Shown here: positions 23,038 to 35,403 of the stretch, piece by piece
How the letters are laid out: the number at the start of each line of letters is the position of its first letter
Numbering within the stretch: the stretch's first letter is position 1
Source of the DNA: Allolobophora icterica
Lineage: Eukaryota; Annelida; Clitellata; Crassiclitellata; Lumbricidae
Assembly: GCA_963556255.1 (NCBI GenBank)
Contig: OY744616.1
Span: 9,346,770-9,410,769, forward strand
Direction of reading: 5' to 3'
Length of the DNA stretch: 64,000 bases
The notes under the pieces: generated by a model
What the model was told of the DNA's origin: nothing
Databases searched by the model: none
Seen by the model: only the letters and a program-made list of their open reading frames with translations
Position numbers and translations under genes: made by a program

Positions 23038-24059
23038 AGCAGAGATTTTCAAACTTTTTGAACCAGGGACCCCTATTGTTGATAGGCATTATTTTAGCTC
23101 ACGGAACCAAGTCTTTAAGAGTAAAATTTATCACCTAAATTTAATCAAAATGGCAGACTATTTCCACAGTACAAGCGCCAGCCACGAAGTTATTGAATTA
23201 GGTTCGGATTTAATTAAATTAATATTGCGCCTAAACATTGTGCTGATCTTACTGCGTTACCTTTTCTGACATTCTTTCCCTCACTACACTAGCCGCTGTA
23301 GAACTGGAGATATTCCTTCACTTACCTTCCCGTTTCTTCTGACTATTGAGCTGGCTTTTGTTGGATGCTGGATGGAGTCATTTAATTTCAATTAAGTTAA
23401 CTTAATTTAATCTGATTTGATTTAAATTAATTCCTTTTACCTATGACTACAAGCTTCGGGCCTGCCCGCCGCAATTATGTTATCTAGAATCTTTTATTCA
23501 GGTAACTTCTTGTACCTTACTGTACCTCTGTCTGTGCTTGCTTCTGTTCCCTTACCTTAATCTGATTTAATTTAATTTATTTCCATTTGCCTATGACTAC
23601 AAGCTACGGGCCTGCTTTACCTTGTGTAGTGACCTTAATAGTTTAATACACACTATTGACCAACTGTAATTTTATTACCGCTGCCTCCCATCTGACGGTC
23701 TATGGCTGACGGTGGACTTTACTTATGCTTGTTTTGTCGGAAGACTAACTCCGGGGGGGAGGGGATACCAGCGGACTCGGATATCATATAAACTGCGGTA
23801 TATATGTGAGAGTGCTTTACTGATGAGAATAACTCAACGCCTACAAATCCTTGGTGGTGCATAAACTATATAACCACCATTTTCCCTTTTGGATCTATCT
23901 CTAACACTGAATTGCTTGACACCTGTTGTCTTGACCCCATATTATCCAACAATATCACTCGCTTTAACAATGGCCCTAGATTAGAGGTTGTACCAGAATC
24001 TGATGACCATCCTCTATTAAATAATGAAAACCTAGACCCTGATTCAAATCTTCATGCTA
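23038..24059. other. Spacer with a hAT-like end and a duplicated 60-bp block
   Basis: CAGAGATTTTCAAACTTTTTG at about 23038 resembles a hAT terminal repeat without a partner. A block containing CCTATGACTACAAGCT and CGGGCCTGC occurs at about 23440 and again at about 23592. 23912-24060 is open on the plus strand (NNENLDPDSNLHASTSW) but matches nothing I recognise. Confidence 0.4.
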
Positions 24060-24542
24060 GCACCTCCTGGGATAGTCTTCTTATTCACAGGCGCTCAGTC
24101 AAAACAAAATCGGCGAAGCAAGTGAGATCAGGTTCGGTTGTGAGCCGAGATCCAAAGGTCATTCATGCCAGAAACTAGACGGAAACGGTGCTCATGGTGC
24201 TGTGGAAGTGGTGTATGGCCAAGCACCTCCACAAGGCTGATGTTACAGAATCTTACAACTCAGTTCCACGCCTCACAGATTGTCTGAAAAAGTTCTGCTC
24301 CACATTAAACAACAGCAACAAACAATAACCTCCATGATAAATTCAAAAACTCAACAAAGAAACAAGGGTTTTGATGACAACAGAAACAATGGCAATAAAC
24401 AATTTAGCAAGATTCTTCATGACCACGTTAACAATGACAATGTCGTCGGATTATGGCGTCGCACCTGCATTCGCGTCCGCTGACAACAGGTGACGTCATA
24501 TGGCGGCAAGAAGATGACGTCAGTACATGGACACTGACGTCA
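24060..24542 (-). other. 3' flank or 3' UTR of copy B, shared with copy C
   Basis: The block downstream of the stop codon aligns with 38420-38898 downstream of copy C (CTTATTCACAGGCGCTCA, CCAAGCACCTCCACAAGGC versus CCAAGCATCTCCACAAGGC). This shows the duplicated unit included the 3' flank. No confident polyadenylation signal was found. Confidence 0.6.
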
Positions 24543-27500
24543 TTATTCGTCTGGTGACAGGTTGCAGGGTCGCGAGAATTCTTGTCCTCTAACGTGGAAC
24601 CACTTGGTGCACACTGAAAGAGAAAACAGGTAAAATAAACCATTATGTTAAAGAGCTTTTGAAACGTTCTAACAGTTGCATGCGTTCGTGTTCATATACG
24701 AAAATACATCATAAGAATCAACCTAACTTCCAGACATGCAGGTACGTCGAAGCACTTTTTAAATTTATGCCAAATAAATTATCTTTAGTCCTAGGCAGCC
24801 TACACTGCGGCAAAACGCTACATTTCTTTTGCAATATTTGCATACATTTAATCTTCGAGTTGTCAACGCTTATTCCTAGGCGACGAGTAGACTCGGGAGC
24901 CCGGAAGAAATTGCGACGATGCTCATATAAGTTTTGGCTCTGTGATGCCGAATTAGAAACATGTTCACACAACTATTTTCAAAACATTGATACCAAAAAA
25001 CAGTGATATGAACATTGGCTGACGCTTTGTATTTGATGCTTGCTAAAGTAGGCACTTTAATTATTGACTGGCGCAATAAACGCTATTCATTTCATCAATA
25101 TCTAGTAATTGTCCAGTGGTTCTAAAAATGTCAAAAATGACAACAGTATTCTTATAGAATTAACCGGATATAATGCAAAATTTTATCGACCTTAGTTAGG
25201 TCTGTACTTTCTTCGAGGTTGGCTCACCCGACTTTTAAACATTTCTCGGGCCAGTGACTAGGCCTAACCTTAGCCAATTGGCTAAAACAGAGCACGGACA
25301 TATCTCTAACGTAAAACAGAATCCTTTCACGCCGTCCCTTAAGAATCTTGCGTGCGTGCTCTATCGCAGAATCCGGCACTCTCATTTAGAGGAAGAGTAG
25401 GCCCGTAAACCAATCCCAGGAGGCAGGCCAAGTTGTGAGGTGCTAGCGACGTCACTTTCTTAGCCTCAGCATGCAAATCACAACTATCCCACGTGTATAT
25501 GTGTCTAGACAATTATATAGTGTGTTCTGAATGTTGACACTACGCTGCAACTACTCTACCATCGGTTGTCTCTCTGTGTCAACGGAATGATCTTCTAGAT
25601 TTTGACCCGATTAATGCTTGGCTTTGGTGTGCCATCGATTGATGCCTTGTGAATCAGAAACCGGCGTCATAGAAGTCACTAATCATTAATAATAGTTTGT
25701 CTAGTTTGCTGGAACGATAGTAGTCTGTAACTCCAGACATATTTTCTGTCCCGGTAGCGACCTGAACCCGCGACCCAGAGTTTGATGGTCCACTACGCTA
25801 TCCACTGGACTAACGCTTACTATCCCAGTGGTCAAACTCACCCCATTTAATGCCGGCCAGAACTGGACATCCTGCGTGCAGGGTTCTGTAATCGCCGTCT
25901 CCATTACGATATAGGTTATACCAGATAACAGAGGAGCCCTGCATTTCAAAACAACATATATTTAATTTAGTTATGACAACTGCCAGAAGTATTTAGCTCC
26001 TATTTGCTTTTTACCGTAATCGTATAAACTTCAAATTTATAAAGCGCTATCGTAAAGCTAAGTAATACGTAGAGGAACCTGAAGCAGATGACGGTGAGTG
26101 AGTAGAGGAAGACGGTACAAACACCGTCGTATATCCTGGCTTTTATCCACCGGAGTCTGGCTTCTAGGCACCGTAGCCTGTCTCGACCCTGCTCATATTT
26201 CAATGAATTGGTCGGGTGAGATCCTTCGCCACCGAGACCCGTTTCATAGGTCGCCATGCCATTTAAGGTCCACTTGTACGGAGCTTTCTAGCCTAAGATT
26301 CAATTCGCTGATTTGAGCCACCATCGATGTACACACACCAGCAACTCACGCACATACATAGATGCATGGGGCGTACGATCTAACCAATGTAGCTTACAGA
26401 GCCAGTATATTCAGCCAACCTTTTTAGGCGTCAAGCGAACTCCTAATTTGTTGAACACAGTTGCACCGCCAGCTTCAACGTCCGTCATCTATAAATCAGA
26501 GAATTTAACCAGAAATCAGAGAATTTAACAAGAAATAAGAGAATTTAACCAGAAATCAGAGAATTTAACCAGAAATCAGAGAATTAAAAAAACAACAGCA
26601 ATAACAAACTTAGAAATTAGTCCACTCTAGTCAATTAGCAATTATCTAAAACAATGGCAGCAACAATATCAGCGAGAACGAAAGTAAATAATAATCAGAA
26701 GAATAATTTGCGGACTTACGTAGAAAATGACAGTTGCGACTCGATTGCCTCGCCTTTCCTCGAATGTACCGATTTCTACTGGCTGTTTAAATACGACAAA
26801 ATGCAGCAGAAACTCCCTATAAATGCTGCATAATGAGTTCATTTTGCACAGTTGCATCAACAACGAGGACTATCCATCGACACTAAGAAAATGCTATCCC
26901 AAATTTTTGAAATACTATGGGAGCATATTATGTACTTTAGGTAAACAAATGTACCAATCCTCAATGCTCAATTACTATTCAAGTTTACAACAGGTAAACA
27001 GCAGCAGAAGCAGCAAGAACAACGAAATAACATTAGTATAGTAATAATCATCATTATCATCATCATAACTCGCCGTATTCATTTGCAGCCAGTCAAGCAG
27101 ATAATCTACGACATCATGCATGAAGTGTCCAAACAGAACACGTGGCAAACCAGGATATTTGACAGCTAAGAAATAGCGCTATGAATTTCGAGATGTATGC
27201 ATACTAGACAGGAGAAACTCACCCTGACGAAGTCGAAATGCGGTGCATACTGTCCGCCAATTCCATAGTTGAGAACCTATCAACAAAATAATATATTGAC
27301 ACAAAGCATCAACAATGCCGCCTTTGACTGCATGGTTGCTAAACTCTATGCCATCTTTACTCAGTACTTACTTATTTCAACTCTGGTGTACCTGAGCATG
27401 CTTATATTAAGTAATAACCCTATTACTACAACCAGGCATAGGTGCATCAGTACACATGTAAACCAACTTTAGTACGCAGCCTACACCTACACATTCTTAG

Positions 27501-28163
27501 ACGAATAGATAAGCTTACATGTAAGATATAAGATTCTTCTATGCCCTAAACTTACCAATCCCTGTAAGAATGTGTAAGCATAAGCAATCAACTTAGGTAA
27601 GTGTTACCTATTCTTGTAAGAATGTGTAAACGTCGGCTTTGTACTGAGGTAAGTTGACAAATTCTTATCAGCTTTACCTAACATATGTACTCTACGCACC
27701 TAAAGCTTACCTACAGCTATTAATATGCCTGGTCTTCAAAAGCTCTAAAGAAGAAGAGCAGACCTAACCTGCAGGAACTCGACCGTATCGAGAGTGAGAT
27801 TGCTCATGGCATTGGCTTTCTGGGATATCCGTGCTATTACCGGATGCTCCGAATCACGAATCCACGCCCTGAAGATGCAAAGATATCAAAACATGTATTT
27901 CTCTTGATAAACACAAAGAAAGTGACAAAAACACCCACCGTATTTGATGAAAATACGACGGTGGCGTTACACAGAATAATTATTATTACATCATTATCAA
28001 TGTTAATATTTTGTTTTCGCCAGAGGTAGTTCATTTTCCAAGAACTTATATTATATTACTAGTGTTTCGTTTCTGAAACAGCTACATCTATTCTTCTTCT
28101 CCTTCCTCCTCGTCGTCTTCTTCTTCTTATTATTATTATTATTATTATTATTATCATTTTTGC

Positions 28164-28240
<77 letters not shown>

Positions 28241-31200
28241 TGTCTTTGTCCGAGGTAAGTGTAATCCCTTTAAAAAAAGGGCTGCTAATGGATATATTTG
28301 GAAATAGGCCTCGTACTCTGCAACATCAGTGAACGTTCCTCGATATGTTATATGGCATTAGAGCGCTGGATAAAAATCCAATTATTTTACTTTCATTCAT
28401 TCATTCATTCATTTTTAAAATTTAATATAGCGCCCCCTCAAGGTACCTACTCAGAAGTGATATATACTTATAACCGTATTACGCCAGCGGCCAGCGTCTA
28501 ATGCACGAGGCACAAAACCAAGTCGTAATCAGATAAATATTCACAATCGTACGCGCATGTAATCTACATCGGCGTGACAGATTCCGCTTATAAGAAACAT
28601 TTTTTTACTAACAATGGCACACCTTTCTTAACATAAGTTGAAAATGTCTCTTTAGTAACATTCGATGCGACAACGTAATCGCCATCATTAGACCTAAATC
28701 GATATCCCATGGTAAGGATATCAGGCAGCATAAATAAACAAGTAAATAAATAATAATAAATCCATTTAAACTGAGAGGTCTTACGTTTTACTGGTTCTAA
28801 GGTCTGCCTGCGATTTGTAATTTTTTGCCACTTGGATCACATCGGATCTGTACAACTGCAAACGACAAAACTTCAAAATAACGTTACATCACCAAAGCCT
28901 TTAGCAGGTTCCGAAAGACAGTATATAAATAGTCTGACAAAATACTTAGACAAGCGTATCTCGTACTGCGCATGGTGTTATGTAACGTAAAGCAGCGCAA
29001 TCCATCGAAATGTAATGTCTTCTAGTGTACTGAGCACAGTGCAGTTAACAGTGTTTAAAAGTAATGCGTAGATGTGTAGTGTAATGTAGTGTAGAGTAAT
29101 GTAGCATCTTGTTGCATGTGTATAGGTGTAGTGTAGCACAGTGTTCTACAGCGCTCTGTATCGTAGTGTAGTTCTATGCAGCGTTCCGTAGTGTATCATA
29201 TTGTTGTGCAGTGCGGTGTAGCGTGGTTTATGCTGCATAGAGTTTCATATGTAGTAGATCGTAGCATAGTGTATTGTAGTGCAATGCAATGTAGTGTGTT
29301 GTAGTATAGTGGAGTGCAATGTAGCGCAGTGTAGTGAGGTGACACAGTGTTCCATAGTATAGTATAGTTTAGTATTGTAGTGTGGTCTAGTCTACAATGC
29401 AATGAAACTGTAATTTGACAATGCCCTACTTAAAAAGCTCAGAAGTGCTCATTGAAGCAGTGCAACCATTAAAAACCACAGATAGACGGAAGAGGTAAGA
29501 TTTCAGTTTAGAGCGAAAGACAGGCCTGTCAGGAAAGTAACGAACACGAGGAGGTAAAGCGTTCCATATGGAAAGACCAGGCCGGCAACTGCGACCAAAC
29601 GCCACCTAAGACATGCAGGGTGTGACCATGGCAGATAAGTAGGATGGCAGATGATCCGCACGTCCTCTGTACATCAGGAATGCCAGCTTTAAGCGGATAC
29701 GCTCACAGACAGGAAGTTATAGTATTAGGGAACGACATCTACATGTATATATAGCGCCCTTAGATACGTATCGAAGTTGCAAGAGAGTTACGCCGAAGTT
29801 TTCCCTATACGTGGTCTACCTTGGGAGTGGCAAGTTCCTTGACGACTGCAATCTCAGCATCCGTGATGATGTTGTGATAGATGACGATGCGAGGATCCAG
29901 ATGAACGACTTCCTCCCGCAGAGGATTTATGTAGAACATCGGTTTGTGGCGACGATATTGGCACGTTAACAGGTGCTCGTCTTCTATCAACTTAACATAT
30001 AATCACCTTGCAGTTATTTAAACAACTGCGCGAATTCTTGAATAGTGACAAACGACTGTAATTTTGTGGCTTACTTAGTACTTAGTCTTTTCCGAGCAGG
30101 CCTGCACATCGGGCAACGCATCTTCCCCACTCGTCTCTGTCCATAACCAGTTCCTCTCCCTCTCCATGACATCTCCAGACATATCAAGTCGTCTCTGATA
30201 GTTTCCGACCAGTTCTTTCGTGGTATCTGTAGGCTACCTAGTTTTGCATTTTAGTAAGTTTTACTTTTTCTTTAGTACGTCGTGTTTATGAACCAACTAT
30301 TTCAATAGTTAAGATGTTTAATTAGCAACATGAACTCTTCTTGGCCGCCAAGGGAATTGCTTGTAAATTGGTGGCCCTATTTATGCCAGACTTTTGGGTC
30401 TACCGTTCGCTCCCCAATGCTCTGCAAATATATAGTCGAAATTTTGGGAAGATCAAAAAACGTAAAACGATGAAGGAATGAATGAACGAATAATCATTAT
30501 TTCATTCAATCATCTTTGTTCATTGATCTAAAACTGATACATTGATTCGGCCCACAAACATGGCTGTCCGGATACAAAAGTGTCTTACCTTTGACTTTTT
30601 TCCTTAGCGGGGAAAATTACGGAAACAATAAAAGCCCTACCTGTGTTTTCTCTCCACGGCAGAGTCTTTCGTAGACTTGATAAATGATGGACGAGGTGAT
30701 ATTGTCTCGGATTCGGATGTTCTTAACTTCCATTGTCTTTGGCTGTTTCTCTTTCGCGATCGCGTCGCTGTAGAACTTCAGCTTGTTCTCGGCTAGCGCA
30801 TCGCCCGGATCTACAACAACGCGTAACGCAAGTAACATCTGTAAGGCATCCAATAAATGGTTGTCTGTAACGCCTTCAATTATGGATTATATCCAAAGTC
30901 TTCACTTATATATTTCTATGTAACGCCTTAACTTAGTGGTCTTATATCCAGCGTATTCTCTCATGCGTTATAATTATTTAGTAAATCCTTCATATATGGG
31001 TTTTATATGTAACGCCTCCAGAGACACACAGACAACCAGATTGCCAGACACGCAGACAAACACGCAGACAGAAACACAGACCGACATACAGAGACATAAA
31101 CAGACAGCCATAGATAGACAAACACAAAGACAACCACCTAGACAGACATACAGACAGACACGCAGACCGACATACAGACAAACATACAGATAACATATAC

Positions 31201-34200
31201 AGACATAGACGAACAAGCAGACACACAGACCAAAATACAGAGACACACAGACATGCTCAAACAGATATACAGAAACAGACATAGACGCATAAAAAGACAG
31301 ACATAAACAGACAGACAAACACAGAGACATACACAGACAGTCATAGACAGACAGACACACAGACTGACACACAGAGAGACACATACACAGACTGACACAC
31401 AGAGAGACACACATGGATAGACATACACAAATAGACAGAAACAAAGACAGGCACATACAAAGGCAGACGTAAGCAGACCGACCTACACATACAGACATAC
31501 AAAAACAAGGCCTATTTTGATTGAGACCACAGTTGATGAGGCCTAAATTGATTGAGGCCCAAGTTGATTAATGCCTAAGTTGCAACTGCTTACCGAGGTC
31601 CACCCATTCCAAAGCCAGATTGTAGGCGTGGAAGATGTTGCCTTGCTGAAACAGAGAACAAAACAGTAACTAATTAATTATACTCGGCTCATGTAACCAA
31701 ATCACCAACGTACAGTCTGGTGGTGCCAATCCCCAACCTAGATAAAAGGAGGGGCGTGATGCTCATCTCTTCGTACGTCCAATGTCGCCATTCGTCTCGT
31801 TGTTTAGCCTTCTCCTTCACTTCGCTTCAACTGTCCTTCATCTTCCAATCCAATGGCATCACTCGAGGTCCCTCCATACCTCTGAATATCATAGTTTTGA
31901 GGAGAGATTCTCCCCTCATTATGTGGCTTAACTATTTTCTCTGCCGTCTTCCGATTGTTTCTATAAGGGATCTTCTTTCATCAACCATTTGTAATATCTC
32001 TTCATTTGTCTTGCGTTCCACTTAGCTGACTCTCTCCTCCATTCTTCGCCATGTTTCACGTGTTATATTTCGTATATTACGCAAACGATTTAAAGATTTA
32101 CAAGCTTTCCGGCGACTGTTGAAATTTACCTGGTACATGGCTTCGGCCAGGTATTCCAAGATCTTCCTTCTGTCGGCAGTTTTAACCGTTTCATTTCCAT
32201 CCGTTTCGAAGGCCTGGCTTAACCACATCAGTGCATGGTAGAAGTCCTGTGTGTTGTATGCAATGACGCCCAACTGGAAACAGTCGTCGGCTGACAAAGG
32301 AAAAGCAGATTGTTAATGGATAACAATGTGTTGGCTTGACATACAAAATATAACACATGAAATGCATAGCGTATACAGTTAAACACATGAAACGCAAAAC
32401 TTGTGAAATGAAACATATGGAACAAATAACTTCTGAAACGAAACATACGAAACGTATAACTCTTAAATCAAACTTATGATACACATAACTTGCGAAATAA
32501 AACATATGAAACATATATTGTGAAATGAAACATACGAAACGCATAACGTATTATATGCAACATATGAAACACGTTGCTTTTGAAATGAAACATATGAAAC
32601 ATATAACCTGTGAAAACAACATATGAAATGCATAACATAAGAAATGCCACAAATGAAACGCATCGCATATGAAAATACAACACATGAAATGCCAATATTG
32701 AAGAAACTAACCAAAATCTTTAAAGAGAAAACTAGTGAATAGCAAAGAAAAAAAGATACAAGACATTTATCGGTGGGTGTGGAGGTCTTACCTGGGCAAG
32801 GTGGGTAAGAAGTTAGGTAAAAGAGTAACTTTCATATGCGCTTGGCAAACTCCAACACTTTAAAGCAACAATGCATACAAGTAAATTTGCTGGTCATATG
32901 TTGTATGTCGTTTATTATGCGTTTCATATGTTGCATTTCATATGCAATGTTGGTCGCCGTTCGTTGGCCTTACCTGTCATGTCGGGAGATTTGGTAACCC
33001 CCTGGATGTTACCCTTGGCCAGCTGATCAGTGGGCAAGGCGTAGACATCTTGTAGTCGGAACAGAGCCAGAGCGCAGCCCAGCAGGTCATCGCGATCGGG
33101 AAAGTCCAATGGCTCCGTAGGGTGATTCTGAACAAAATCTGAAAAAATACTAAATGAAACGTATTTTCCGCTATTTTATATTTTCATATTTAAAAAGCAG
33201 TTGAAGACCTACTCACTATGTAACTCTTGAAAATTTACACTGATCTTTTTCAACTAACTTCACCCAGAACAAATATGGAGGCTAACCAACTTTTCGCACT
33301 TTATGACAATACTATGTCAAAGACTTTCACGCTCCCAGTGCCGGTCTTAGGGGTGTGCTGACCGTGCGGTCGCACGGGGCCCGCAACTTAGGGGGCCCGA
33401 AAATGTCAAAGAAAATTAACATGAACAAGACACCCTAATAATAATATTATGGTTTCGCTTAAATCTTCTCTTTTGTCAATAAAATAAAAGTCAACTTCCT
33501 CTATATCCCAGAATGCTCGTGTATAGGTAAATTTGACTTGTTGTACATGTTAACAATCTGCTAAAATGAAAATGATTAGCAATGAAAAACAATTTGACTT
33601 GTGTCACTGGGCCCGTACAGTACACTCTGCATGGGGCCCGAAATATCCTAAGGCCGCGCTGACGCTCCACTTCGGAAAGTAATGATGCGAAAAGATTCAA
33701 ACTGCCCTTGGTTTGACGGTGAGTGCTCCGTCTCCAAAAAGTTTACTCGTAAGCTTGAGAGGATTTTACTTAAATACACCAACTGATACCGCAACTTAAA
33801 GACACAGGATACCGCAAAAGAAGAATAATTGCGTTCCCAGATCCGAACTCAACGTCGGCTGTTTCAACAGAAACGTTGTAGCATTGACGAGGCTATGGGT
33901 GATGGCAGGACACTCTGGAGAAGTTTACACTCTCTACTTTCTCCGCCAAATGACTCTTCATCCTCATGCATCACACCAGATGAATTCTTAGATTTCTTTC
34001 GCAGACAGTGTTCTTACCTACAGTTGCACTGAAGCTCATGTACTTCTTGTCAACGTTCTCCCATCCGATCGTCAATCGCTTGATGAGCAGGTAAGCGTTG
34101 ACTGGATTGGCCAAGTGTTTCATTGGGTCCTTCAGCGCCTCCTTCCCATGCTCTTCGAAATCATCAGCAATACTGCAAACATAAACCACCAGATGGCGTT

Positions 34201-34635
34201 AAAAATGGCCGACAGGTATCAGTTGAGTCACCACAGGCTGGTCTACGCACACATTCAGAGCCAACCAACGGAATCCCGTCGACAGATGGCATGAATGTTT
34301 AGAGTCTCTGGAACGCAGCTGCGTGGCTGTTGATATAATTCGTTATTTTCAATTAATATAGTGATGTAAGTAATGCCAGTCCTGATTTTCTATGAATATT
34401 CACATAGTTATGTAATTAATATTTTTCCTGGTTGTCAATGGCATACTGACCGTTCTATGGCATCGATTCTTTCTCTTTCCTTGTTAATGTAGTCCCGGAG
34501 GTCACGAGCCACCTTGACCTCAGCGTGGAGCGCCCTCTGCATGTCGACCATAGCCCTGAACATATCAGAACTTGCCACTCCTCTAAGAGTCGCCAAAAGT
34601 AGCAGCGTGCGTGTGAACATCTCCATTGCATCCAA
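24543..34635 (-). CDS. P4HA: Prolyl 4-hydroxylase alpha subunit, tandem copy B (complete, 14 exons)
   Basis: Coding exons 1 to 14 on the minus strand: 34451-34635, 34018-34172, 32974-33138, 32130-32290, 31594-31645, 30641-30810, 29820-29990, 28785-28855, 27769-27868, 27223-27276, 26720-26782, 26420-26488, 25842-25938, 24543-24613 (TAA at 24543-24545). Joined length is 1584 nt, 527 residues, with no internal stop. The start MDAMEMF precedes a hydrophobic TLLLLATL signal segment. Exon sizes equal those of copies A and C except exon 1 (shorter start) and exon 2 (155 nt, as in C). Catalytic residues are H423/D425 in APHFDF, H493 in RTLHAGCPVL and K503. The substrate domain reads ADDCFQLGVIAY and YLAEAMYQ. 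The upstream frame of exon 7 contains a TGA, which forces its acceptor to lie just before TTGATAGAAG. About 9.3 kb separates its stop from exon 1 of copy A, so each copy probably has its own promoter. Confidence 0.93.
25690..25835 (-). repeat. tRNA-derived SINE-like repeat, intron 13 of copy B
   Basis: Minus strand shows TTAGTCCAGTGGATAGCG (A box) and GGGTTCAGGTC (B box) about 30 nt apart, the best preserved of the three intron 13 copies. Confidence 0.6.
26035..26310 (-). mobile_element. LINE 3' end plus attached repeat, intron 12 of copy B
   Basis: Same insertion as in copies A and C, internally deleted just after TAAAGCGCTATCGTAAAGC. It retains the GGAAGACGGTACAAACACC and GGTCGGGTGAGATCCTTCG stretches. 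Confidence 0.65.
26489..26590. repeat. 20-bp minisatellite, intron 11 of copy B
   Basis: About five tandem GAATTTAACCAGAAATCAGA units next to the exon 12 acceptor, the shortest allele of the array shared by A-C. Confidence 0.9.
27540..27680. repeat. GTAAGAATGTGTAAGC repeat, intron 9 of copy B
   Basis: Paralogous to 4826-4990 in copy A and 42765-42900 in copy C. Confidence 0.6.
28095..28242. repeat. (TTA)n microsatellite, intron 8 of copy B
   Basis: CTT/CTC-rich start, then about 35 TTA units with one interruption. Confidence 0.97.
28995..29395. repeat. Degenerate GTAGTGTAGTG repeat, intron 7 of copy B
   Basis: Paralogous to 6735-7130; the same GTAGT periodicity and compositional open frames. 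Confidence 0.85.
29440..29790 (-). mobile_element. LINE RT C-terminal fragment (minus), intron 7 of copy B
   Basis: Aligns with 7180-7550 of copy A (GAGCGAAAGACAG, GGAACGAC, CAGATAAGTAGGATGGCAG) with deletions. Confidence 0.7.
30985..31590. repeat. CAGACA-rich tract and short 16-bp repeats, intron 5 of copy B
   Basis: 30985-31505 is an imperfect (CAGACA)n-type array. 31515-31590 holds about four diverged units of TTGATTGAGGCCTAAG, the minisatellite that is greatly expanded in copy C. Confidence 0.9.
31740..32060 (-). mobile_element. LINE (second family) C-terminus, intron 4 of copy B
   Basis: The minus strand reads VERKTNEEILQMVDERRSLI, LSHIMRGESLLKTM and AKQRDEWRHWTYEE with stops. Same family and position as 9430-11180 in copy A, without the nested inverted piece. 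Confidence 0.8.
32320..32945. repeat. 20-bp ATATGAAAC/ATATGAAATG minisatellite, intron 3 of copy B
   Basis: The array fills most of the intron between exons 4 and 3, interrupted by a unique stretch at about 32700-32880. Confidence 0.85.
33336..33661. mobile_element. MITE, 326 bp, with 7-bp target duplication, intron 2 of copy B
   Basis: Ends CAGTGCCGGTCTTAGG and CCTAAGGCCGCGCTG are imperfect inverted repeats. ACGCTCC repeats on both sides (33329-33335 and 33662-33668). Homologous in opposite orientation to 50360-50689 in copy C. Confidence 0.88.
33690..34010 (+). mobile_element. LINE ORF2 fragment abutting exon 2 of copy B
   Basis: Plus-strand translation includes CPWFDGECSVSKKFTRKLER and DEAMGDGRTLWRSLHSLLSP, the linker between endonuclease and RT of CR1/L2-like LINEs. 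It ends within about 15 bp of the exon 2 splice donor at 34017. A stop lies in the middle. Confidence 0.75.
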
Positions 34636-34692
34636 ACTACGTTCAATCCTTTTCTCTTAACTCCATGATCTCCATGTAAATCCAATTCTTAA

Positions 34693-35317
34693 GTCCTGCG
34701 AATCACAAATTTCAGTCGAATCGAATCTCGAATCCTCTAAGGCAGATATTTACGTAGTGTGTACTTGATAGAAAAGGCGTACCAATTTTCTAAAGGGCCA
34801 CTGTAAAGCTGAGCGCAAAGCACCAGCTTATTGACACAGTACCACTGTCCACAGTAACAAAGTTATCAATATATCAACTTTTCAGCTGTTTAAAATCAAT
34901 GAACTAAAAATTAAGTTAATTAACGGAATTAAAATAACACAAACATTAGAACTGTTACAGCAACTTGCAGAATACAGACGCTACCTCACTGACGGCCAAA
35001 ATGGAGGATGTGTCACACGACGAAATGTTATCCAGTTGCCTTTCTAACCTGCGCCCATTAGATGTCAGTCAGCTCGTTGGCCATTTGGATGCCGCATATC
35101 CGTTAATGAGTTAAATAGCCGATCGTTTCGCTACACGCAGCAATTCAACAACTTATCCTCTTAACAATTAAAGCAATTAGTTTGCAATATTTTTTGGGAT
35201 CATGACGTCATTTTTCAATCAAATCGAATACTGCTGTCCAATTGACAGCTGTTTGATTGAATAAACGAATATACCATAAATTCAATTTCGAATCGAATAT
35301 CGAAGCATCGCAGGTCC
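34693..35317. mobile_element. TIR element, about 625 bp, upstream of copy B
   Basis: The left end TCCTGCGAATCA...TCGAATCGAATCTCG and the right end CGAATCGAATATCGAAGCATCGCAGG form an imperfect inverted repeat. Copy C at 52008-52060 has the uninterrupted site, with homologous flanks CCAATCCTTAAG and AATCTTCCAAATTCTG. A LINE 3' tail lies inside at 34790-34850. The target duplication is not clear. Confidence 0.65.
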
Positions 35318-35403
35318 CTTAATCAAGGTAGGCCTATAGAATCTTCCGAATTCTTAAAACCTTGGCTAGCTGTCCAATAGAAACATTTTTCAATTATAGG
35401 AAC

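Noticed and set aside
12..24542. Treating A-D as one gene with alternative exon cassettes
   Set aside because: Each of A-C has its own signal-peptide exon and its own terminal stop codon, with kilobases of spacer between.
30985..31505. Cysteine-rich frames of up to 174 residues on the minus strand
   Set aside because: The (VCLSVCLS)n composition is dictated by a CAGACA-type array in intron 5 of copy B; no domain or start context.
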